Origin: CAYFMP01 sp964344215
GTDB taxonomy: Bacteria > Pseudomonadota > Alphaproteobacteria > Rhodospirillales > Casp-alpha2
Direction of reading: 5' to 3'
NCBI GenBank assembly: GCA_964344215.1
Contig: CAYFMP010000039.1
Coordinates: forward strand, 1-33,857
Length of the DNA: 33,857 bases
Shown here: piece after piece, positions 15,188-22,277 of the stretch
Layout: each line of letters starts with the position of its first letter
Numbering within the stretch: position 1 is the first letter of the stretch
The notes under the pieces: generated by a model
What the model was told of the DNA's origin: nothing
What the model saw: the letters and a program-made list of their open reading frames with translations, nothing else
Database searches by the model: none
Program-made: the position numbers and the translations under genes

Positions 15188-15637
15188 GTGAAACGTCTCA
15201 ACCCACGCCAGGAAGCGTTCTGCCAGTCCTTCGTTCGCTTGGGCAACGCCGCCTATGCGGCCCGGGAGGCCGGCTATTCGCCGCCGAGTTCGCGCAAGCA
15301 GGGATACCGGCTGGTTCGCGACCCCAGGATCATCGCCCGTATCGCCGAGATCAGGCTCGAATGGGGCCGCGCCCAGGCGCGCGATCGGGACATCCTCATC
15401 GGCAAGTTGGAGTACGCGTACAACCAGGCGCTCGAGCAACATCATACGCTGGCCGCCGTCCGCGCCGTCGAGGCGCAGGCCAAGCTTTCCGGATTTATGC
15501 CGGCGGCGAGGCGATCCGACGGGCCGAGGCCGCAACCGCCGTTGCCGGAAGCGTCGCCGACGGCTCCCGATATGCGGACAAATGCGGACATCGGGATGTA
15601 TTCGGGAATCGGGAATGCAAACAAAACAATAAGTTAG
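15188..15637 (+). CDS. Orphan phage terminase small subunit-like protein
   Basis: A 149-residue protein whose first 60 or so residues fit the Terminase_2 (TerS) DNA-binding domain: LNPRQEAFCQSFVRLGNAAY, then AAREAGYSPPSSRKQGYRL and a RDPRIIARIAEIR helix. In phages this subunit binds packaging-site DNA and feeds the large terminase. Here no large terminase, portal or capsid gene is adjacent, so it is an isolated gene; its C-terminal third is Pro/Ala-rich and low in complexity. The GTG start at 15188 is set by AGGGAG five bases upstream and a strong promoter at 15116. It may be a prophage relic, or a domesticated DNA-binding protein under independent control. Confidence 0.75.
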   Translation: MKRLNPRQEAFCQSFVRLGNAAYAAREAGYSPPSSRKQGYRLVRDPRIIARIAEIRLEWGRAQARDRDILIGKLEYAYNQALEQHHTLAAVRAVEAQAKLSGFMPAARRSDGPRPQPPLPEASPTAPDMRTNADIGMYSGIGNANKTIS

Positions 15638-15772
15638 GTTTGGTTTTCCGGCCTCTGCCACGATCCGGGCCGACCGACCGGCGCCGAACGGTCCGTGGCC
15701 TGTGAACAACCTGAGGTTTGCCTCGGCGCGTTTAGCGGCTATCTTCGACTTCCCCCTGGGAGAGCGCGAACA

Positions 15773-18484
15773 ATGTCGGGATCACATAGCCGGCAAGAGA
15801 AACAGAACGGATCCCTTTCAAGCACCGAACCGGTGACTGCCGGAACGGCTCGTTTTCGCGATCTGGTCGAGCGCATCACCCCCGGCGTTCTGGTTCACCG
15901 GCACCTCAAACCCCTGTATGCCAACCCGGCGCCGGCCAAGCTGTTCGGCTTCGAGAGCGCGGCCGAAGTGATGGCCCTGGAAAGCGTCGCCGGGCTCTTG
16001 GCGCCGGAGGAACAAGAGCGCTTCCGGAGTTACCACGAGGCACGGCTGCGCGGCGACGACGTTCCGGGCGACTACGTCATCAAGGGAAAGCGCAGGGACG
16101 GCTCCGACATCTGGCTCAACAACCGCCCGGCCCGGGTCGATTGGGAAGACGGGCCGGCAGTCTGCACGACTCTTCTCGACGTCACCGACCGGGTACGCGC
16201 CGACGAGGCGTTGCGGCAAAGCGAGCTCAGGATCCGCGACTATGCCGAATCCTCCTCCGACTGGTATTGGGAGATGGACGAGAATCTGCGGTTCAGTTTC
16301 TTCTCCGGCCGTATCGAGGAGATCGTCGGTTTCGACCCCGCCTTGCTGATCGGCAAGACCCGACGCGAGGTCACATCGGAAGATTCCGACCATCCGAGAT
16401 GGCGGGAGCATCTTGCCGACCTTGAGGCGCACCGGCCGTTCCGGGATTTCCGCTACGGCATGACAACCGTCAACGGCGATTTCTTCAGAATCAGCGTCAG
16501 CGGCAAGCCGGTGTTCGACGACGAGGGCGTTTTCAAGGGCTACCGCGGCACCGGGGCGGATGTCACCGAACGCGAGAACGCCCGGGTGGCGCTCCGCGAC
16601 AGCGAGGCCCGGTTCCGGGATTTCGCGGCGGCCGCGTCGGACTGGTTCTGGGAGATGGACGAGAACCTGCGGTTCACGTTTTTCTCGGAGCGTAACCACG
16701 AGATCACCGGCTTCGATCCCCGCAAATACCTGGGCATGACCCGACGCGAGGTCGCCGCCGAGAGGACAGACGATGAAAAGTGGCGGAAACACTTTGGCGA
16801 TCTCGACGCTCATCGCCCTTTCCGCGACTTCCGATACGACCTCGAACGCGAGGACGGCACTCTGCTCAGGATCTCCACCAGCGGCATTCCGGTGATCGAC
16901 GACGACGGCGACTTCAAGGGCTACCGCGGTGTCGGTTCCGACATCACCGAGCAGGAACGGGCGGCCCAGGCTTTGCGCCAGAGCGAAGCCCGCTTCCGCG
17001 ATTTCGCCGCTTCCGCCTCCGATTGGTTCTGGGAAATGGACGAGAACCTGCGGTTCAGCTATTTCTCCGAACGCAGCGAGGCGTCGGCGGCCTTCGATCC
17101 GTCGCAGAACCTAGGCCTGACCCGGCTGGAAGCAGCCACCGAACCGACCGACAACGACAAATGGCGCCGGCACCTGGCCGACATGGAGGCGCATCGGCCG
17201 ATCCGCGATTTCAGATACGACGTCAGGAACGAGGACGGCACTTACGTCCGCATCAGCGTCAGCGGCACGCCGGTGTTCGACGACGACGGCGTCTTCAAGG
17301 GCTATCGGGGGACCGGCACCGACGTCACCGCCCGCGAGCAGGCGGCCCAGGCCCTGCGCGAGAGCGACGCACGGTTGCGCGGCTTCATCGGCAACTCGCC
17401 GGCCGCCATTTTTCTGAAGGACCGAGAAGGGCGCTATATCACCGTCAACGACACTTTCGAATCATGGTACGAGATCGATCGGAGCGCCATCGTCGGGCGC
17501 CGCGCCCTCGACTGGTTGCCGATGGAGCGGGTAGAAGAGAACGAGAAGGTCGAGAACCGGGTCATCGAGAGCAAACGGGTCGATTCCCGGGAGATGGATT
17601 TCGAGATGCCCGACGGCAAGCGGCGCGTCATCACGGTCAGCCGTTTCCCCATACTCGGTGAAGACGGGACGGTCCTCGGACTGGGGGGAATCGAGACCGA
17701 CGTCACATCCATGAAGCAGGCCGAGACGGAAATGCGCGAGGCCATGGAGGCGGCCGAACTGGCCAACCGGGCGAAGAGCGAGTTCCTCGCCCACATGAGC
17801 CACGAGTTGCGCACGCCCTTGAACTCGGTCATCGGTTTCTCGCAGATGCTGATGGAGGAACCCTTCGGGCGGCTTGGCCACGAGAACTACGCCAACTACG
17901 CCGAAGACATCAACACCGCCGGCATTCACCTGCTCAACGTAATCAGCGATATCCTCGACATCTCGAAGATCGAAGCCGGCGAGATGGAGTTCTCCGAGAG
18001 CGACTTTAGGATATCGGCGCTGGTCGAGGCAGTCGTCACGATGGTCGCCCAGCGCGCCGCCAGCGGCGCCATCACCACTACCGCTGAGATCGACGCCGAC
18101 CTGCCCCGGCTTCGCTGCGACGAGGTTCGGGTCAAGCAGATCCTCCTCAACCTGATATCGAACGCGATCAAATTCACGCCGCCCAAGGGCCGGGTCCTGG
18201 TCAAGGCGTACCTCGACGAATCGGGATCCATGAACCTGGAGGTGATCGATACCGGCGTCGGTATCCCCAAGGATCAGCTCGAGCGGGTCCTCAATCCATT
18301 CGAGCAGGTCCGCGAAAGCACCGCGCACTCGCACGAGGGAACCGGGCTTGGTTTGTATTTGACCAACACGTTGACCGAGATGCACGGCGGCACGCTTCGC
18401 ATCGACAGCGAGGTCGGCGGGGGCACCCGCGTCGTCGTTCGCTTCCCGGCCGATCGCACGGTGCAGCCTGAACTCGGGTTTTAA
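15773..18484 (+). CDS. Soluble multi-PAS sensor histidine kinase
   Basis: Cytoplasmic kinase of 903 residues with no membrane segment. A first PAS domain (about residues 25-145) is followed by three almost identical PAS-PAC units with the repeated motif DW(Y/F)WEMDENLRF (near residues 162, 289 and 416) and FRDFRY...ISVSG...F(K)GYRG ends, then a fifth PAS with GFIGNSPAAIFLKD (about 530-650). The HisKA domain carries HMSHELRTPL with the phospho-accepting His near 677. The ATPase domain shows LLNLISNAIKFT (N box), DTGVGIP (G1) and GTGLGLYL (G2). The start is ATG at 15773 with GGGAGAG eight bases upstream; an upstream GTG at 15695 is less likely. There is no fused receiver and no adjacent partner. 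It stops 12 bases from the convergent flavoprotein gene. Confidence 0.93.
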   Translation: MSGSHSRQEKQNGSLSSTEPVTAGTARFRDLVERITPGVLVHRHLKPLYANPAPAKLFGFESAAEVMALESVAGLLAPEEQERFRSYHEARLRGDDVPGDYVIKGKRRDGSDIWLNNRPARVDWEDGPAVCTTLLDVTDRVRADEALRQSELRIRDYAESSSDWYWEMDENLRFSFFSGRIEEIVGFDPALLIGKTRREVTSEDSDHPRWREHLADLEAHRPFRDFRYGMTTVNGDFFRISVSGKPVFDDEGVFKGYRGTGADVTERENARVALRDSEARFRDFAAAASDWFWEMDENLRFTFFSERNHEITGFDPRKYLGMTRREVAAERTDDEKWRKHFGDLDAHRPFRDFRYDLEREDGTLLRISTSGIPVIDDDGDFKGYRGVGSDITEQERAAQALRQSEARFRDFAASASDWFWEMDENLRFSYFSERSEASAAFDPSQNLGLTRLEAATEPTDNDKWRRHLADMEAHRPIRDFRYDVRNEDGTYVRISVSGTPVFDDDGVFKGYRGTGTDVTAREQAAQALRESDARLRGFIGNSPAAIFLKDREGRYITVNDTFESWYEIDRSAIVGRRALDWLPMERVEENEKVENRVIESKRVDSREMDFEMPDGKRRVITVSRFPILGEDGTVLGLGGIETDVTSMKQAETEMREAMEAAELANRAKSEFLAHMSHELRTPLNSVIGFSQMLMEEPFGRLGHENYANYAEDINTAGIHLLNVISDILDISKIEAGEMEFSESDFRISALVEAVVTMVAQRAASGAITTTAEIDADLPRLRCDEVRVKQILLNLISNAIKFTPPKGRVLVKAYLDESGSMNLEVIDTGVGIPKDQLERVLNPFEQVRESTAHSHEGTGLGLYLTNTLTEMHGGTLRIDSEVGGGTRVVVRFPADRTVQPELGF
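16233..17345 (+). repeat. Three tandem ~380-base PAS-coding repeats inside the kinase gene
   Basis: Three consecutive units of about 126 codons each encode near-identical PAS-PAC modules; the TGGTTCTGGGA(G/A)ATGGACGA motif recurs at about 16263 (variant TGGTATTGGGAG), 16644 and 17025. High identity at both DNA and protein level points to recent duplication by unequal recombination. Confidence 0.85.
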
Positions 18485-18496
18485 ATGTCCCGCCTT

Positions 18497-19981
18497 TCAA
18501 GAAAGGGAACGGCAGGCCGAGGCGCCGGCGATCTTTCCGAAAACGGCGCCCGCCGTCAGACCGCTGCCGCCCGGATAGTTCAAATAGAACAGACCACCGA
18601 CCATCTCACCGGCGGCGAACAATCCGTCGATCGGCCGGCCGTCGGTATCGATGACCTGGGCGTCGGTGTTGATGCGCACGCCGCCGAACGTGAAGGTGAT
18701 GCCGCAGGTCACCGCATAGGCCTCGAACGGCGGTGTATCCAAGGGGTTGGCCCAGTTCGACTTGGGAATATCGAGGCCGACCGTGCCGCGGCCGTCCTTG
18801 ACGGCCGGGTTGAAGGGAACGTCGGTTTGGACGGCGGCGTTGAAGGCCTCGACCTCGGCGACGAAGGCTCTAGCGTCGACGTCGTCGAGTTTCCTGCCCA
18901 GGTCCGCGATGGTATCGGCGGAAGCCTTGGTGACCTGACGGATGCGGTATTCGTCGCGCAACAACGGGATGACTTTGGAATCGAATACCTGCCAGGCGAA
19001 TTGTCCGGGCTGTTCGAGGATGACGCGGCCGTACTTGGCGTACGTGTAGTTACGGATATCGGCGCCCTCGTCGACGAAGCGCCGGCCGTTCGCGTTGACC
19101 ATGATGCCCAAGGGGTAGCTGTGCTTCTGGAAGAGATCGCCGACGGCGAGATCGCCGAATTCGGGGGCATTGCGGTCCCAGCCGACGGCATGGCTGCCCG
19201 ACCAGTTGCCGCACGGCAACGCTCCCGAGTTGAGCGCCATCTTGATGCCGTCGCCGGTATTGAACCGGGTGCCGCGGACCTTGGCCAGGTCCCAGCCGGG
19301 TCCCAGGTAGCGGGTCCGCCATTCGGCGTTGGCCTCGAAGCCGCCGGCCGCCAGGATCACCGACTTGGCGCGGATTTCGAAGTCTTCGCCGTCCTGCCTG
19401 ACGTGCACGCCCTTGACCGCCGGGCCGTCGGTGATCAGATCCAGGGCGCGGGCGCCATAGAGGATATCGATACCCTCGCGCTCGGCCGCCTGGATGAGGA
19501 AATCGACGAGGCCGGCGCCGCCGCCGACGGCTTCGATGACCAGGCCACCCCAGAACTTGTGCTTGCCGTCGACCATGAAGGACTGACGGGCGAAGGCCGG
19601 GTGAAAACGCACGCCCTTCTCGCGCATCCAGACGACGGTTTCGAGGCTGTTGTCTATCAACGTTTCGGCCAAGTCGGGGTCGGTCCGGTATTGGGTGACG
19701 CGGCCCATGTCGTCGAAGAACTCGTCGCGGGAATAGGAGCCGAAATCGGAAGTCGCCTTTTCTTCTTCGCTGAGGTCGGGGACCAGCCGTTCGAGGTCCT
19801 CGAGGCCGTTGTAGACCACTCGCATGATGCCGGCGGTGAAGCGGCTGTTGCCGCCGCGCTCGTCGAAGGGGGCGCGTTCGAGGACGATGACCTCGGCGCC
19901 GTTCTCGCGGGCCGACAGGGCGGCGCAGATCGCCGCATTGCCGGCTCCGACCACGACGACATCGATGTTTCTGTCGGCCAT
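18497..19981 (-). CDS. FAD-dependent dehydrogenase, TcuA (tricarballylate dehydrogenase)/fumarate reductase flavoprotein family
   Basis: Flavoprotein of 494 residues of the FAD_binding_2 family (succinate dehydrogenase/fumarate reductase flavoprotein fold). The N-terminal dinucleotide fold is VVVVGAGNAAICAALSAREN with VIVLERA, followed by RGGNSRFTAGIMR, a segment typical of TcuA, which in Salmonella oxidises tricarballylate to cis-aconitate. The C-terminal cap and flavin contacts include TCGITFTFGGVRINTDAQV, GLFAAGEMVGGLFYLNYPGG and SGLTAGAVFGKIAG. The ATG at 19981 is preferred; a TTG at 19987 is also in frame. TcuB and TcuC partners are absent. It is the last gene of the run starting at 22088, 18 bases after the thioesterase. 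The substrate is not established. Confidence 0.85.
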   Translation of the reverse strand: MADRNIDVVVVGAGNAAICAALSARENGAEVIVLERAPFDERGGNSRFTAGIMRVVYNGLEDLERLVPDLSEEEKATSDFGSYSRDEFFDDMGRVTQYRTDPDLAETLIDNSLETVVWMREKGVRFHPAFARQSFMVDGKHKFWGGLVIEAVGGGAGLVDFLIQAAEREGIDILYGARALDLITDGPAVKGVHVRQDGEDFEIRAKSVILAAGGFEANAEWRTRYLGPGWDLAKVRGTRFNTGDGIKMALNSGALPCGNWSGSHAVGWDRNAPEFGDLAVGDLFQKHSYPLGIMVNANGRRFVDEGADIRNYTYAKYGRVILEQPGQFAWQVFDSKVIPLLRDEYRIRQVTKASADTIADLGRKLDDVDARAFVAEVEAFNAAVQTDVPFNPAVKDGRGTVGLDIPKSNWANPLDTPPFEAYAVTCGITFTFGGVRINTDAQVIDTDGRPIDGLFAAGEMVGGLFYLNYPGGSGLTAGAVFGKIAGASACRSLS

Positions 19982-19999
19982 GGGCAAATTCTCTTCGGG

Positions 20000-20455
20000 T
20001 TACGGGTTGGCCTGCATCGGGTCGCGCTCGAGCCGGTCGCGGATGTCGGGTGGAATAGCGATCGTCGCGCGGGTCGCCACGTCCATGAAGACGTTGACGC
20101 TGTGTGCGGTGGCGACCGCGACGCCCTCCCTGAACAGGCCCGAGCCAAGCGTCATCGACTTGCCGCCGAGACGCAGGATACGCGTGCCGACGTCGACCGT
20201 GCCGGGATAGTGCAACTCGGCCCGATAGTCGATCTTGACGCTGGCCAGGATGAAATCGATGCCGGGATGTCGGGCCGGGTCCAACAGCGCACCGAGGAAC
20301 ATGGTGCGGCCGGCTTCCGTATAGGCGGCGTAGGCGCAGTTGTTGACATGGCCCATGGCGTCCTGGTCGGAGTAGCGAATTGTGACCGGCGTCCAGTGCG
20401 CGAAGTTGGCGTCGTCGGTGAGATCGATGGTCGAAGAAGAGGGCGCGTCGGGCAT
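20000..20455 (-). CDS. Acyl-CoA thioesterase of the 4-hydroxybenzoyl-CoA thioesterase (hotdog) family
   Basis: A 151-residue single hotdog-fold thioesterase. The signature VTIRYSDQDAMGHVNNCAYA has the family's catalytic Asp in DQDAMGHVNN, and KIDYRAELHYPGTVDVGTRI forms the next strands. Such enzymes hydrolyse acyl-CoA or aryl-CoA thioesters in the cytosol. It is 24 bases downstream of the kinase-like gene and 18 bases upstream of the TcuA-like gene on the same strand, so all are probably co-transcribed. The acyl substrate is unknown, but an adjacent dehydrogenase of a polycarboxylate suggests a carboxylic-acid pathway. Confidence 0.88.
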   Translation of the reverse strand: MPDAPSSSTIDLTDDANFAHWTPVTIRYSDQDAMGHVNNCAYAAYTEAGRTMFLGALLDPARHPGIDFILASVKIDYRAELHYPGTVDVGTRILRLGGKSMTLGSGLFREGVAVATAHSVNVFMDVATRATIAIPPDIRDRLERDPMQANP

Positions 20456-20479
20456 CTGGGTTCCGGGGCCGGAGCGAGT

Positions 20480-21418
20480 TCAAATGGCGGAGCGGCGGCT
20501 GATCGCCGCATGTTCCAGATAATAGGCCATCAGCAGCTGGGTCAAGGCCAGCGTGTGGCTCACGGCCTGGTCGCGGGCGTCGGCGTAGAGACCGATGTTC
20601 TCATGGATTGTGCTGGTTTCGGGGACCAGATCCCACAGGAACTCCTCGAGGCGCCCGGCTGTCTCGGCGGCAATATCGCCGCGAACCTCGAGAATGTCGA
20701 CCGGTTTGCCGTCGTGGTCGCGCGACAATTCCAGGCTGAGGCCGTCGCTCGGCGCCGATTGCAGCAGCGGCGCCAGCGGCGGGTGCGGCAGGGTCGGGCG
20801 GAGGATGTGGCGGGCGTTGAGGCCGGAACCGGTCTCGGTGTTGTCGTCTTCCGGCGGATGGAAGCCGATGACGATGTCGGCATAGGCCCGCTGCGGCTCC
20901 ACGAATCGTGCCGCCGCGACCGAGGCCATGTGAATGGTGTTGCGGACCTCGCTTTCCGTATAGCCGCGCAATACGGTGTCGCGGCCGGTCTTCCAGCGGA
21001 CGCGCAATTCCGGGTTCGGCTCCAAGAAGACCTTGACGTCGTAACAATCGCGCAGCCGCTCGGTGGCGAAAGCGAGCAGGCCATCGGCGATGATATAGGG
21101 TTTGGGTTCCACATATACCGGCGGCCGACGCTCGCCGGCGGTGTGATCGTATTCGGGTTTGAGAATGGGCTTGCCGCGCCTTAAGAGGTCGAGATCCTGT
21201 TCGGCGATACTGAGGAAGTTGGCTTCCGGGTCGGCCGCCGCCAAACCGCGCTCGAGGCGTTCGGCCCTGGAAAAGCTGTGGTAGTCGTCGACGCAGACGA
21301 AGGCCACGCGGTCGCGGCCGATGATCTGCGCCACGCCCTTGGCCAGCGTCGTCTTGCCGGCTCCCGAGTCGCCGACGATGCCGAGAACGATGGGGCGGGT
21401 CGCCAGCAGTTCAGCCAT
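20480..21418 (-). CDS. Phosphoribulokinase-like P-loop kinase
   Basis: P-loop kinase of 312 residues of the phosphoribulokinase/uridine kinase family. Walker A is GDSGAGKTT (residues about 17-25). DDYHSFSRAERLERGL matches the PRK catalytic-Asp segment DDYHS. WKTGRDTVLRGYTESEV matches the PRK WKxxRDxxxRG motif, and FVEPQRAYADIVI matches the DPQKxYADxVI of class II (plant/cyanobacterial) PRK. The C-terminal third is family-like but shorter and lacks a RuBisCO in the window. ATG at 21418 overlaps the upstream regulator's stop by eight bases; GTG at 21427 is an in-frame alternative. It is coupled to a LuxR-type gene. Whether it phosphorylates ribulose 5-phosphate or another sugar phosphate cannot be told. 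Confidence 0.82.
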   Translation of the reverse strand: MAELLATRPIVLGIVGDSGAGKTTLAKGVAQIIGRDRVAFVCVDDYHSFSRAERLERGLAAADPEANFLSIAEQDLDLLRRGKPILKPEYDHTAGERRPPVYVEPKPYIIADGLLAFATERLRDCYDVKVFLEPNPELRVRWKTGRDTVLRGYTESEVRNTIHMASVAAARFVEPQRAYADIVIGFHPPEDDNTETGSGLNARHILRPTLPHPPLAPLLQSAPSDGLSLELSRDHDGKPVDILEVRGDIAAETAGRLEEFLWDLVPETSTIHENIGLYADARDQAVSHTLALTQLLMAYYLEHAAISRRSAI

Positions 21419-22088
21419 CGTCGTCACTCTGTTGCAGGGTCAGGTAGCGGGCGACGGTCTGCGCCCGGTTCTCCGTGTCCATCTTGCCGTAGAGGTTTTT
21501 CAGGTGGAATTTGACGGTATTGACCGAGATACCCAATTGGGCGGCGATCTGGCGATTGGTGCGGCCCTGGACCAGGCAGCCCAACAGCTCGTGTTCGCGC
21601 ACCGTCAGTTCGTTCAGCGGGTCGTCATGCAGACCGCGCACGTCGAGTTGCGGGAACACCATCTGGCCGGCAGCGACGGCGGCGACGACGTCGAGCAGCC
21701 GTTCCGGCGGTTCGCTCTTCGAGAAAAATCCGGCGGCGCCGAGCGCCATGGCTTGGCGCGGCAGATCGCGATTGGCGGCGCCCGTGTATACGATGACGGG
21801 GATTCGGGTTTCGCGCTCGCGCAACGCAGAGAGGACACCGCGGCCGTCCAGGTAGGGCATCACCCAGCCGATGATACCAACATCGAACGGGATGCGTTCG
21901 ACCGCCTCCATGAAACGCTCGCCGTCGCTCGCCGTGGCGACGACGCGGAACCGCGCGTCTTCACCGAACAACAGCTTGAGGCCGCCCAGGACGATCTGGG
22001 TCTTGTCGGCCAGCACGATATCGATGGTTTCGGGCGTAGCGCCGTCCGCGCCGTCGGTCGGTTCGGCAATGGTTTCGGTCACGGGCAT
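21411..22088 (-). CDS. LuxR/NarL-type response regulator with degenerate receiver
   Basis: A 225-residue DNA-binding protein: receiver domain (about 20-140) and C-terminal LuxR HTH (LTVREHELLGCLVQGRTNRQ, then IAAQLGISVNTVKFHLKNLYGKM). The receiver is odd. The phosphoacceptor site reads VGIIGWVMPYLDG where the family has LxxD-x-x-MPxxDG, so Asp is replaced by Gly (near residue 74), and the second acidic residue of the DD pair is Lys (LADK). Thr of IVYTG and Lys of FFSKSEP remain. It therefore probably is not phosphorylated in the usual way. ATG at 22088 is just after GGGAAGG; GTG at 22082 has better spacing, and GTG at 22112 is a longer option. Its stop overlaps the kinase-like start. Confidence 0.85.
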   Translation of the reverse strand: MPVTETIAEPTDGADGATPETIDIVLADKTQIVLGGLKLLFGEDARFRVVATASDGERFMEAVERIPFDVGIIGWVMPYLDGRGVLSALRERETRIPVIVYTGAANRDLPRQAMALGAAGFFSKSEPPERLLDVVAAVAAGQMVFPQLDVRGLHDDPLNELTVREHELLGCLVQGRTNRQIAAQLGISVNTVKFHLKNLYGKMDTENRAQTVARYLTLQQSDDDG

Positions 22089-22114
22089 CCTTCCCAGCGT
22101 GAACACGCCCACGA

Positions 22115-22139
22115 ACCTACACTTATGGATAGGGTAGGT
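22115..22139. promoter_or_regulatory. Candidate operator upstream of the LuxR-type gene
   Basis: ACCTACACT - TATGGAT - AGGGTAGGT is a dyad with 8 of 9 arm positions matching, ending ACCT...AGGT. It is 27 bases upstream of the ATG at 22088, where an autoregulatory site of a LuxR-family protein would be expected. No binding evidence is available. Confidence 0.45.
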
Positions 22140-22177
22140 AAACGAATTTCGGGAAAGGTCGGATCGGGGCCGGGAGG

Positions 22178-22210
22178 TCCGGGCCGCCGCGGACGGCGCG
22201 GCGGCCCGGA
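22178..22210. terminator. 14-bp perfect GC hairpin after the aminotransferase gene
   Basis: TCCGGGCCGCCGCG pairs perfectly with CGCGGCGGCCCGGA around GACGG. It lies downstream of the serine-glyoxylate aminotransferase stop on the - strand and upstream of the LuxR-type gene. It lacks a T-run, so Rho-independent termination is not certain; it may be a 3' stabiliser. Confidence 0.55.
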
Positions 22211-22277
22211 TGTGACCGGCGGCGATTAAAGTGGGCGACAGACCCTGCGGAACCGAAAAGCCCCGGATGTCTCGGTT

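Noticed and set aside
18485..21184. An 899-codon open frame on the + strand opposite the TcuA-like, thioesterase and PRK-like genes
   Set aside because: Its composition (Val/Asp/Gly/Gln-rich runs, no motif) is that of an antisense shadow. The opposite strand carries recognisable families throughout.
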